24,788 bases of DNA from CAYGAW01 sp964347945 (GTDB lineage: Bacteria; Chloroflexota; Anaerolineae; UBA7937; B3-Chlor), in the NCBI GenBank assembly GCA_964347945.1, contig CAYGAW010000060.1:1-24788 (forward strand). The letters run 5' to 3'. Positions 15,755 to 23,355 of the stretch are shown in pieces. Made by a program: the position numbers and the translations under genes. The notes under the pieces were generated by a model. The model was not told where the DNA came from and made no database searches. It saw nothing but the letters and a program-made list of their open reading frames with translations. Position 1 is the first letter of the stretch. Each line of letters begins with the position of its first letter.

Positions 15755-16792
15755 ATGGGGAGAAGAAAGAGGTTGCAGGGGCTAGCGGTCCTGGTTGCAC
15801 TGGTTGTGCAACTGGTTCTCTTCGCCGGGCCCGTCGATGCCACACCTGGAGCCGCGGAACCTATCGTGCATGTGGTCCGTTGGGGCGAGACCCTTCACCT
15901 CATCGCCCGACGATACGGAACCACCATCGACGCCATAGCCAGGGCAAACAACCTCCACAACCCCAATTTCGTCTATGCCGGTCAGCGGCTGGCTATCCCC
16001 ACGAACGGGTTTTCGCCGTCTGCAGGAAGCAACGGCGTCTATGTCGTGCAGCGGGGCGACACCCTCCGCATCATCGCGTCCCGGTATGGAACCTCCGTCA
16101 GCTACCTGGCCAGCCTGAATGGGCTGCGCAACCCCAACTTCATCTGGGTGGGGCAGAGGCTGAAGGTCCCTTCTTCCTCAGGCGCCACCCCTCCTGCGCC
16201 CGCTCAAGGGTCCACCGTCATCCACGTGGTGCAGCGGGGGGAGATCCTGGCTCGCATAGCGCAGCGATACGGCACCACGGTCAGCGCGATAGCTGCCGCC
16301 AACAACCTCTCCAATCCCTCTTTCATCTATGTCGGCCAGCGCTTGAAGATACCCAGTGCAGGGTCCAGCCCGGCCAGCACCGCTCCTGCTCCCAGTGCCC
16401 CGAGCAGCCCGGCAAGCTCGGGGGAGAAGTGGATAGACGTCAACCTCAGCACTCAGACGCTGCAGGCTTACGAGGGGAATCGCGTCGTCTATACCGCTCG
16501 CGTGTCGACAGGGATATCCAGGTACCCTACGCCTACGGGAACCTACCGTATCCAGCGCAAGTATTGGTACGATGACATGACGGGCGGCTCCCACGCTCGC
16601 GGCGACTATTACTATCTGCCCGACGTTCCCTACTGCATGTACTACTATGCCGGATACTCGCTCCATGGGACCTATTGGCACAACAACTTCGGCACGCCCA
16701 TGAGCCACGGCTGCACAAACCTCAGCATACCCGACGCCGGCTGGCTGTTCAATTGGGCGCCCATCGGAACCAAGGTGGTGAACCACTACTGA
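15755..16792 (+). CDS. Secreted LysM-containing L,D-transpeptidase (YkuD domain)
   Basis: Predicted to cross-link or modify peptidoglycan outside the membrane. 345 residues from ATG 15755, chosen because AGGAAG lies just upstream and a standard signal peptide then starts at once (MGRRKR, hydrophobic 8-24, cleavage near ATPG at 29-32). An upstream ATG at 15692 is too close to the predicted transcription start. Three LysM repeats (about 37-82, 95-139, 155-200) carry the VVxxGxxLxxIAxRYGT pattern and the GQRLxxP end; they bind GlcNAc-containing glycans. A Ser/Pro/Ala linker (201-224) leads to the YkuD domain (225-345) with the full active site: H304 in LHGTYW and SHGCTNL with C320. The gene stands alone between its own promoter and terminator. 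Its presence implies a murein-like wall. Confidence 0.94.
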   Translation: MGRRKRLQGLAVLVALVVQLVLFAGPVDATPGAAEPIVHVVRWGETLHLIARRYGTTIDAIARANNLHNPNFVYAGQRLAIPTNGFSPSAGSNGVYVVQRGDTLRIIASRYGTSVSYLASLNGLRNPNFIWVGQRLKVPSSSGATPPAPAQGSTVIHVVQRGEILARIAQRYGTTVSAIAAANNLSNPSFIYVGQRLKIPSAGSSPASTAPAPSAPSSPASSGEKWIDVNLSTQTLQAYEGNRVVYTARVSTGISRYPTPTGTYRIQRKYWYDDMTGGSHARGDYYYLPDVPYCMYYYAGYSLHGTYWHNNFGTPMSHGCTNLSIPDAGWLFNWAPIGTKVVNHY

Positions 16793-16810
16793 TCAGTGGT
16801 ATCCTGAGGC

Positions 16811-16840
16811 ACGCTGCACGTACTTGCAGCGTTTTCTTTT
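16811..16840 (+). terminator. Rho-independent terminator after the L,D-transpeptidase gene
   Basis: A perfect 8-bp stem, ACGCTGCA (16811-16818) and TGCAGCGT (16825-16832), with a six-nt loop and the T-rich tail TTTCTTTT. It lies 18 nt after the stop codon. Confidence 0.85.
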
Positions 16841-16906
16841 GTGGTGCTGGCAAAAGGCGACAGCAGGGGAGCAATCTTGGGGGCTCCGACGGTGGAGGCA
16901 TAGCAA

Positions 16907-17542
16907 ATGAGGCAGGCTTCTAAACGTATCGTGACCGTGTTGATCAATCTGCTCACCCGTTGGGAGGTGGAAGGGAAGGAGAATCTGCCGCCAGGAGGGC
17001 CCCTATTGATGGTGTTCAACCACCTGGCGTGGTGGGACGCACCGTTGGGGATGGCTGCGGTGCCGTATGAAGTAACTGGAATAGCCTTGAAGGACTTGCA
17101 GCGCATACCCATCACTGGCCAACTCCTGAGCCTAGCCAACGTCATCTGGGTGGACCGCGGGCGATACGACCGTGAGGCACTGCGGCGAGCTCTCGCCGTG
17201 CTCGAGCAAGGCGGGATCTTGGCCATAGCACCTGAGGGCAGGATGAGTGTGACGGGGGCACTGGAGCGGGGCAAGCCGGGATCCGTGTTCATCGCGCGCA
17301 AGGCTGACGTGCCCATCCTGCCCATTGGCCTCACCGGCACCGAGAAGGTCTTGAGTGAGTGGCGGAGATTCAGGCGTCCTCATCTCAGGGTGGTCATAGG
17401 CAAAGTGTTCAGGCTACCCGAGAGGCGCCAGTATGGGTCGCGCAAGGAGGAGCGCCAGGCTGATGCCGACTACATCCTGGAGAGGATAGCGGAACTGTTG
17501 CCACCTGAGTACCGGGGCGTCTACGCCGACACTGTCGAGTAG
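16907..17542 (+). CDS. 1-acyl-sn-glycerol-3-phosphate acyltransferase-type enzyme (PlsC family)
   Basis: Attaches an acyl chain to lysophosphatidic acid or a related acceptor at the inner membrane face. 211 residues. The HX4D catalytic motif is NHLAWWD (H39, D44). The second region, GILAIAPEGRMS (E110, G111), is the EGTRS-type phosphate-binding motif with the threonine missing (EGRMS). The fourth is VPILPIGLTGTE. No long N-terminal membrane segment is present; VTVLINLL is short, so it may sit peripherally. GGAGG about nine nt before ATG 16907 supports the start. It begins just after the terminator at 16811-16840 and is followed after 8 nt by the exonuclease gene. The acceptor is not certain because the EGTRS box is altered. 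Confidence 0.85.
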   Translation: MRQASKRIVTVLINLLTRWEVEGKENLPPGGPLLMVFNHLAWWDAPLGMAAVPYEVTGIALKDLQRIPITGQLLSLANVIWVDRGRYDREALRRALAVLEQGGILAIAPEGRMSVTGALERGKPGSVFIARKADVPILPIGLTGTEKVLSEWRRFRRPHLRVVIGKVFRLPERRQYGSRKEERQADADYILERIAELLPPEYRGVYADTVE

Positions 17543-17550
17543 GGGATCTG

Positions 17551-18381
17551 GTGGAGACGCCTGCCCTGTCGATCCCGCTTGATGAGCTGACCTTCACCGT
17601 CCTTGACGTGGAGACGACAGGTCTCAACCCCCACTTTGGAGATCGAGTCTGTGAGATCGCGCTCCTTCAATGCCAGGGTGGCATCGAGATGAGTCGCTTC
17701 CACAGCCTGGTGAACCCCCGACGACCCATTTCGCCAGGGGCCTTCGCCGTAAATCGGATCAGAGACGAAGACCTGATCGATGCCCCTCTCTTCTCTGAGA
17801 TTGCCGAGGCCGTCTTGGAGGTGCTGGGAGACGGCGTGATGGTGGCGCACAACGCGCCTTTCGATCTGGGGTTTCTGGCCTCGGAGTTGGCAATCTCGCG
17901 CTTGCCGCCTGTTGAAAATCCGGTCGTAGATACCTTGGCTCTGTGCCGGTATTGCTACTCCTTCCCCAGCAATAGTTTGCCGAATGTGGCCTACTATCTG
18001 GGTATAGACACTCAGCGCGAGCACCGTGCCTTGGCGGATGCCATCACTACCAAGCACCTGCTCGACCACCTCCTCGCTGATCTGTCAGGCGCGGGCGTAT
18101 ACACTCTGGGGGATCTGATGGGGGTGCAAGGTGGTCAGATAGGCTGGCCAGCACAGGAGATAGTACCTCTGCCCCCACAAATAGACGAAGCGCTGAGAGG
18201 CGAAGGCCAACTGGAATTGAGGTACGTTTCCGCCTCCGGAGAGGAGACTCGACGACTGGTCAGGCCGCTTTACGTGACGGCTTTCGCTGGCTATCTATAT
18301 CTGATCGCCTTCTGTCACTTGCGTGACGAGCAACGGACGTTTCGGCTGGACCGTATCATCGGGATGCGGTCAGGGCTGTAG
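17551..18381 (+). CDS. DnaQ-like 3'-5' exonuclease fused to a WYL-like domain
   Basis: 276 residues from GTG 17551, with an AGGGGA box just upstream. The first 175 residues are a complete DEDDh exonuclease: D19/E21 in LDVETTGL, H100-N101-D105 in VAHNAPFDLGFL, and H158/D163 in EHRALADA. This set degrades DNA or RNA from the 3' end with two metal ions, as in the DNA polymerase III epsilon subunit and exonuclease RNase T. The final part (about 217-270) looks like a WYL domain: LELRYVSASGEETRRLVRP, then GYLYLIAFCHLRDEQRTFRLDRI, with its typical FRLDRI end. WYL domains bind nucleotide-type or nucleic-acid ligands in many regulators, so the fusion may gate the nuclease. It is 8 nt after plsC and probably in its operon. 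The exonuclease call is firm, the WYL call good, the combined function unknown. Confidence 0.85.
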   Translation: METPALSIPLDELTFTVLDVETTGLNPHFGDRVCEIALLQCQGGIEMSRFHSLVNPRRPISPGAFAVNRIRDEDLIDAPLFSEIAEAVLEVLGDGVMVAHNAPFDLGFLASELAISRLPPVENPVVDTLALCRYCYSFPSNSLPNVAYYLGIDTQREHRALADAITTKHLLDHLLADLSGAGVYTLGDLMGVQGGQIGWPAQEIVPLPPQIDEALRGEGQLELRYVSASGEETRRLVRPLYVTAFAGYLYLIAFCHLRDEQRTFRLDRIIGMRSGL

Positions 18382-18430
18382 ATATGGTGGATCTTCTTGC
18401 GCTGCATTCTGTTCTCGCAGGAAACTGAGC

Positions 18431-19117
18431 ATGGCTGATTGGGATGATGGTCAAGACCTCTTTCGCCTTGTGCGCGAAGAGTTGTTTACCGCAGTCGTGG
18501 GCGACGTGATGGATGCGTCAGGGCTGATCCATCAGTTCTTGCCGCCGGAGATCAGGCCTCTCCGGGATGATATGGTGCTGGTCGGTCGAGCCATGCCGGT
18601 GCTCGAGGCAGACTGTCCGGACGATACCATGGCGTACCAGGAGAGAGAGGCGCGCTTCGGCCTGATGCTCGACGCGCTGGATGACCTGAAGCAAGGAGAG
18701 GTCTATATCTGCACTGGCTCCTCTCCTCACTATGCCCTGTGGGGCGAGTTGATGAGCACCCGAGCCATGAAGCTTGGAGCATCCGGGGCGGTCCTGGACG
18801 GCTATTCCCGGGATACCAGCGGCATTTTGCGTTTGAACTTCCCGACCTTCTCGCACGGCCCGTACGCACAGGACCAAGCCATCCGCGGCCGCGTTGTTGA
18901 CTTTCGGTGTTCCATTTCCTTCGGCAACGGTGTGTTGGTCAAGCCGGGAGATCTGATCTTTGGCGACCTGGATGGGGTGGTTGTCGTGCCGGCGGAGGAC
19001 GAGAGAGAGGTCATTCACAAAGCTCTGGAGAGGGTGCGGGGCGAGAATGCCGTCCGAAGGGCCATAGAGGAGGGCATGTCCGCACGGGAGGCCTTCGAGC
19101 GCTACGGCATCATGTGA
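18431..19117 (+). CDS. RraA / HMG-aldolase family protein
   Basis: Members either cleave 4-hydroxy-4-methyl-2-oxoglutarate-type substrates (class II pyruvate aldolases), decarboxylate oxaloacetate, or bind RNase E. 228 residues from ATG 18431, with AGGAAA about nine nt upstream. The active-site pattern is present: G105-E106-L107 in ALWGELMSTRAMKLGASGAV and R127-D128 in DGYSRDTSG, the residues that bind metal and substrate in the aldolases. NGVLVKPGDLIFGDLDGVVVVP is the usual beta-strand core, here quoted only as GDLIFGDLDGVVVVP. An enzyme is more likely than an RNase E inhibitor because the catalytic R-D pair is kept. The gene follows the exonuclease after 49 nt. Confidence 0.85.
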   Translation: MADWDDGQDLFRLVREELFTAVVGDVMDASGLIHQFLPPEIRPLRDDMVLVGRAMPVLEADCPDDTMAYQEREARFGLMLDALDDLKQGEVYICTGSSPHYALWGELMSTRAMKLGASGAVLDGYSRDTSGILRLNFPTFSHGPYAQDQAIRGRVVDFRCSISFGNGVLVKPGDLIFGDLDGVVVVPAEDEREVIHKALERVRGENAVRRAIEEGMSAREAFERYGIM

Positions 19118-19189
19118 GGGTGCGTAACGACACTGGCCATCCATACACACGTGCGGTGAGCACCGCCGCCTGAGTGGGACGTAGGCACT

Positions 19190-19666
19190 CCTTGACCTCG
19201 TCGGTGCGGGTGAGCACCAGATAGGTCATCATCCCGCCTCGAGATACCTCCACCGTGGCGATGCGACTGGCATCCGCGTTGGGTGGTCCCTCGACCAGAG
19301 GGATCAATTTCGAGATATCGTTCAAGTCAGCCCCGCCGTACTCGTCTTGACCCTCGTCCCCCCGTGACCGCCAAGACGGGAGGAGACCACGACATACCCT
19401 TCGTTGGCACAGGGCGTCATCTCCAGCTGAGAGGGGCCCTCGGCCCCGGCGTTGTAGATGATCACCGGATACAGACCGTCCTCTTGCGGCTGCAAGAGAT
19501 AGCCCTTGATGCGCAGACCGTCTCTGAGATGGGTGAGGTCCTCCACGTAGACCCTGTCAACCTCCTGCTCGGTCATGCCCCGGGCCAGCAATTCGTCGCG
19601 TTCCTGCTGGCTGAACCGGTAGGTCTGGCGATCAACCATCTGGCTGTCTTCGAGACGGGTATGAGG
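19190..19666 (-). pseudogene. Truncated, frameshifted copy of the secreted alpha/beta hydrolase at 23356-24498
   Basis: On the minus strand the N-terminal piece (residues MVDRQTYRFSQQERDELLA onward, M at 19639) matches the hydrolase at 23356-24498 closely, up to GYVVVSSRLGGHGG. One C is missing between 19356 and 19357 relative to that copy, shifting the frame and giving a stop soon after. The match then resumes in another frame (PNADASRIATVEVSRGGMMTYLVLTRTDE). The nucleophile elbow reads EVSRGG where the good copy has GVSRGG. The match ends abruptly near 19190, so the Asp and His of the triad are absent; the lipoprotein signal peptide is also missing. A truncated and frameshifted relic is the simplest reading. 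Confidence 0.82.
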
Positions 19667-19719
19667 AGGCGCCCGCGACGGCCTGCCCGACGTTGGGCCT
19701 GCACCGAATGACCCCATGC

Positions 19720-19737
19720 CTTAACCAAATCTTAACC
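19720..19737 (+). promoter_or_regulatory. PhoB-type direct repeat upstream of the surface-protein promoter
   Basis: CTTAACC (19720-19726), AAAT, CTTAACC (19731-19737): two identical 7-nt repeats separated by four A/T bases, so an 11-bp period. This is the architecture of sites bound by head-to-tail dimers of OmpR/PhoB response regulators, and CTTAACC resembles the known cyanobacterial Pho-box half-site. It ends 19 nt before the -35 box of the promoter at 19757-19785. Confidence 0.5.
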
Positions 19738-19756
19738 GCATGGCTGCACACTACTC

Positions 19757-19785
19757 TTGACAAATCTCTAGAAGTGAGATATAAT
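19757..19785 (+). promoter_or_regulatory. Perfect consensus sigma-70 promoter
   Basis: TTGACA (19757-19762), exactly 17 nt, TATAAT (19780-19785): 12 of 12 consensus positions. Transcription would begin near 19792. The only plus-strand gene downstream is the surface protein at 20352, which leaves a leader of about 560 nt. Confidence 0.82.
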
Positions 19786-19791
19786 AAGGAT

Positions 19792-20351
19792 AGAGTTCCT
19801 TCGTTCGCGGCCGAAGGCGCTCGAGTCCTTAAGCACAGAGGTGCAGTGTTGCAGTCTCAAGTCTGACCTGGTCAGTCTGCGAGGAGGAGATATCGTCTCT
19901 ATCAAGCGCCGATCGCCGGAGCAGGGAGGTGGTCGGCGCTCTTGTCATCCAGGGGAGCAAGCTCCCTGGCGGTGATGAACTTGGGGCTGTATTGTCGTTA
20001 GTTGGCCCTCGGTGAGCCAGCGGCAAACCCAGCGCGCGGTTTCGCAGTGTTCTTTCTTCTCGCTCAACCAGCCATTAGGCCGCAACCCACCTTTGCGGTC
20101 CCCAGGAACTGACCCTTGGCAGCAAATCCTGAGAAGACAACCTTGGCCCGAAGGAGGGGCGCAGAGCCTGGGTGTGTAGAGCGGATTATTCCCACATCTG
20201 AATAGCCGGGCCAATGAGTAGATTTGCGTGACAAGTCTGGTAGAACCTGAGAGAGCATGAAGTAATCTGTGGACAGTACCCTGAGTGAAGAATCGCTTTC
20301 TCTGCGAGAAGTGATCTAGCTAGAACGCGTCACAGTCAAGGGAGTGGAAGG
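19792..20351 (+). other. Long structured leader upstream of the surface-protein gene
   Basis: No protein is recognisable on either strand. Stem-loops are visible at 19798-19817 (CCTTCG/CGAAGG, right at the predicted 5' end), 19905-19940 (AGCGCCGA/TCGGCGCT), 19949-19969 (a CCAG...CTGG stem around GGGAGC/GCTCCC, with one bulge) and 20080-20098 (CCGCAA/TTGCGG). None has a T-run, so none is a standard terminator. It may be a regulatory 5' UTR, a separate non-coding RNA, or partly the remains of old coding DNA. It fits no riboswitch class known to me. Confidence 0.4.
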
Positions 20352-23201
20352 ATGAAATCGCGCAAAGGAATCTTGTCTAGCAGGCTGTTGATAACGGGAG
20401 TTGCCGGTTTGCTGGCTGTATTGATGATTTGCGCAGCCTTTGTTTTGGCGCCACGGTCGAGTATGGCAGAGCCGCAGGCGACTTGCACCATCGACAACGA
20501 GGGGGTGAACGATGAAGATGAACATATGGACGGCTCTGCAGACCTCACGCAGATGTGCGTGGACTACGCTGGACTCGGCAACATCACTCCCACGATTGCG
20601 GTCACCTGGCAGTGGGACAAGATAGACTGGACGGCTGCGCAGAAAGGCGACGCTTGCGGTTTGTATGATAGTGACAGCAACGGCTTGGCGAACTACGCCC
20701 TCTGCGTGACTCTTGATGGGAGCCCTGCCACCTGGCAGGCCACCACGATCTACGCCTGTGACAGCCAGAGGCCTGATCGCTGTGGCCAGCCGGACTCCGG
20801 TACAACGCCACTGACCACTACTTGTACTGTGGACCAGCAGGATGTCGATCCATTCTTCCCGTCTGGCACAGACTATCCCACGGACACGGTAGCACTTTGT
20901 GACGTCTCGGTGGCGGAGGTGGGAGGTTCTGCCGCGACGTTGCTCGATGTCTGTTCATTGCCATGGAAACAGCCGACAGCCGACCCATACGACTGCATCA
21001 TCTACGCGACAAAGAGAGGTTCGCTAGAGGTTCAGAAGGATGTTGTCCCCGACGATCCCGATACGAACTGGGACATTAAGGTCCGCGACGCGACGGGAGC
21101 GATCGTAGGCAGAAGCACCCTGACGGGGGATGGCACGACCGGATCTCGTATATACCCGATTGGCACGTATACCGTCACCGAGGACGCCGGGACCAGTACC
21201 GACCTCGATGACTACAATACCACCTACAGCTGCACCGGCGGTTCTGCACCCTCCGGCAACGGCACCAGCTTCTCCGTGGACATAGGCGTGGACGAGATCG
21301 TCGTCTGCACGTTCACCAACACTTTCAGGAAAGGCACGCTAGAGGTGAAGAAGGGCCTTGAGCCTTACGACGATCCCGGCCTGTTCAATCTGTGGATCGA
21401 CGGAACGGAGTATGCGACAGGTGTCGGTCATGGTGGCACCACCCAGCCGCAGACCGTAATCAGTGGTACGCACACCGTCAGTGAGACCGCCAGCACCGGC
21501 ACCAACCCTGACGATTACTGCACCTCCTATGCATGTGAGGTGAACGGCGAACTCACTCAAGGGGGCTTAGGTCCCAGCGTCGATGTCATCGTACCTGCGA
21601 ATGCGACCGTCGTCTGCACGTTCAAGAACGCTAGGCGCGGCAGCATCATCGTCGAGAAGGTGACCGATCCGCCTGGTGATGCGCAGGCCTTCGACTTCAC
21701 GGCGGATTCCCCGCTGACGCCGGAGGCCTTCTCGCTGCAGGACGGCGGCGACCAGTCGTTCACCAACCTTGATCCTGGCACCTACTCGGTGACGGAAACG
21801 GTCCCCAGCGGCTGGGGTCTCACCACGACCTGCTCCGGTGGCAGCAGCCCGACTTCCATCCAGCTCGAAGCCGGTGAGACCGTCACTTGCACCTTCGAGA
21901 ATACCTTGCGCGGCAACATGGTCGTCGAGAAACAGACACACCCCGATGGCGCGTCAGGTACCTTCACCTTCTCAGGTGACCTACCGGGCGACTTGGCTGA
22001 TGGCGAGACCACCAGCGCCGAGGTCGCGCCTGGGCAATACGCCGTCACCGAAACAGTCCCATCGGGGTGGGATCTGACAGACATCACCTGCACGGACCTG
22101 GATAGCTCTGGTGACCTCAATTCGGCAAGTGCAATGTACGACATCCAGGGAGGCGAGACCGTCACCTGCACCTTCACCAACAGCCGTCTGCCGACCCTGG
22201 AGGTGGAGAAGGCCCTGGTGCCCTCAACCGACGAAGGTCGGTTCAACCTCTACATTGACGAAACCGGGTACGCAAACAAGGGCCACGGTGGGAGCACTCT
22301 GGAGCAGGCCGTGATCAGCGGTACCCACACCATCAGTGAGGCCGCCTTCATCGGCTTCAGCCTCGATGACTACGAGACCACCTATGAGTGCACCATCGAT
22401 GGGGCTGCTGGACCCTCCGGGTCTGGCACCAGCGTGGATGTCAGCCTCACTTACGGCGATAACGCCGTCTGCATCTTCACCAACAGCCGCCTGCCGACCC
22501 TGGAGGTGAAGAAGCTTCTGGATCCCACCGGGGACCCTGGGCTGTTCGACCTGTTGATCGATGGAGTGGTTAGGAAAGCAGATGCGACTCACAACGGCAC
22601 GACCAGCGCCAGGATCGTGGACCCGGGTATGCGCACCGTCAGTGAGGAGGGGGGCACTGGCACCGATCTCGATGACTACGACACGAGCTATGAGTGCACC
22701 ATCGATGGGGCTGTTGGGCCCTCCGGCTCTGGCACCAGCGTCGATATCAGCCTCACTTACGGCGATAATGCCGTCTGCAGCTTCACCAACAGCAACATCC
22801 CGTCGAGCATCCACGTGACGAAGACTGCCTACCCAACCAGCGTGTCTGTGCTAGGCGAGACCGTTACCTTTACTGTGCAGGTGGAGAATACCAGCGAGGT
22901 GGACCTCGTGACCATCGACACCCTGGCCGACACCATCTACGGCGACATCACCATAGTTCACGGCGATGTTCTGACCACCACCTGCGCACTAACAACACCG
23001 CTGGTTCTCGATGTCGGCGATCCAGCATATGAGTGCACCTTCAGCGCCATCGTCTCCGGCAAGCCTGGAGATATCATCACCAACACGGTGAGGGCTTCGG
23101 GCTACGACGACGATTGGCAGGAGGTCTTGGATGAGGACGAGGCCACGGTGGAAGTATACGGTGCGCTGATCTATCTACCTCTAGTGGCGAAAGACTGGTA
23201 G
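20352..23201 (+). CDS. Large secreted surface protein: six SpaA/CnaB-like repeats, DUF11-like domain, YLPLV-type tail
   Basis: 949 residues. ATG 20352 has GGGAG about seven to eight nt upstream. A signal peptide (hydrophobic 12-33, likely cleavage after SSMA at 39) exports it. Residues 43-218 form a Cys-rich N-terminal region of unknown fold. Six prealbumin-like repeats follow at about 222-325, 326-427, 428-518, 519-611, 613-712 and 714-813. Each opens with an (L/I)xVxK strand, has a YxVTE or HTVSE strand in the middle, and closes with C(T/I/S)Fx N, the K/E/N set used for isopeptide bonds in CnaB/SpaA domains. Each repeat also has a second Cys for a possible disulfide. Residues 817-935 resemble DUF11 (VTKTAYPTSVSVLGETVTFT). 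The protein ends IYLPLVAKDW with no LPxTG or membrane anchor. It may be a stalk, fibre or adhesin. A consensus promoter and Pho-box-like site control it. Confidence 0.85.
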   Translation: MKSRKGILSSRLLITGVAGLLAVLMICAAFVLAPRSSMAEPQATCTIDNEGVNDEDEHMDGSADLTQMCVDYAGLGNITPTIAVTWQWDKIDWTAAQKGDACGLYDSDSNGLANYALCVTLDGSPATWQATTIYACDSQRPDRCGQPDSGTTPLTTTCTVDQQDVDPFFPSGTDYPTDTVALCDVSVAEVGGSAATLLDVCSLPWKQPTADPYDCIIYATKRGSLEVQKDVVPDDPDTNWDIKVRDATGAIVGRSTLTGDGTTGSRIYPIGTYTVTEDAGTSTDLDDYNTTYSCTGGSAPSGNGTSFSVDIGVDEIVVCTFTNTFRKGTLEVKKGLEPYDDPGLFNLWIDGTEYATGVGHGGTTQPQTVISGTHTVSETASTGTNPDDYCTSYACEVNGELTQGGLGPSVDVIVPANATVVCTFKNARRGSIIVEKVTDPPGDAQAFDFTADSPLTPEAFSLQDGGDQSFTNLDPGTYSVTETVPSGWGLTTTCSGGSSPTSIQLEAGETVTCTFENTLRGNMVVEKQTHPDGASGTFTFSGDLPGDLADGETTSAEVAPGQYAVTETVPSGWDLTDITCTDLDSSGDLNSASAMYDIQGGETVTCTFTNSRLPTLEVEKALVPSTDEGRFNLYIDETGYANKGHGGSTLEQAVISGTHTISEAAFIGFSLDDYETTYECTIDGAAGPSGSGTSVDVSLTYGDNAVCIFTNSRLPTLEVKKLLDPTGDPGLFDLLIDGVVRKADATHNGTTSARIVDPGMRTVSEEGGTGTDLDDYDTSYECTIDGAVGPSGSGTSVDISLTYGDNAVCSFTNSNIPSSIHVTKTAYPTSVSVLGETVTFTVQVENTSEVDLVTIDTLADTIYGDITIVHGDVLTTTCALTTPLVLDVGDPAYECTFSAIVSGKPGDIITNTVRASGYDDDWQEVLDEDEATVEVYGALIYLPLVAKDW
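21015..22790 (+). repeat. Tandem coding repeats of the surface protein (six units of about 270-310 nt)
   Basis: The units differ in length (91-104 codons), and most pairs are diverged. Units 5 and 6 are almost identical in their second halves: 22361-22490 and 22667-22796 share long exact runs, such as the bases coding YECTIDGA, SGSGTSVD and SLTYGDNAVC. The junction coding TNSRLPTLEV occurs at the start of both unit 5 and unit 6. That suggests recent duplication or gene conversion. Confidence 0.8.
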
Positions 23202-23252
23202 GGATGTTTGTGGGTCTTCCAGGGTAGAAGGGCTGCACAGATCACAGAAGCA

Positions 23253-23283
23253 GGGCCATCGTGCGCAAGATGGCCCGTTTTCC
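23253..23283 (+). terminator. Rho-independent terminator after the surface-protein gene
   Basis: GGGCCATC (23253-23260), an eight-nt loop, GATGGCCC (23269-23276), followed by GTTTTCC. It lies about 50 nt after the stop codon. Confidence 0.75.
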
Positions 23284-23355
23284 TCGCTTGGCGAAGGTGC
23301 GACGTATTAGTCGGCGGGGGACATCTTCCGCACTCATGGACATGGCGCCAGACGG

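Noticed and set aside
20005..20060. GGCAAACC followed by a GGTTTCGCA segment, resembling part of the c-di-GMP-I riboswitch
   Set aside because: The second conserved GGGACGCAAAGCC segment and the tetraloop receptor are absent; only a short match remains.
19945..20214. Minus-strand open frame of 89 codons as a transposase remnant
   Set aside because: No DDE, HUH or recombinase motif can be seen and no terminal inverted repeats or target duplications flank it.
20240..20300. CCTGAGAGAG and CCCTGAGTGAA resembling parts of a TPP riboswitch
   Set aside because: The ACCCTTTGAACCTGAT-type core and the paired arms are not found.
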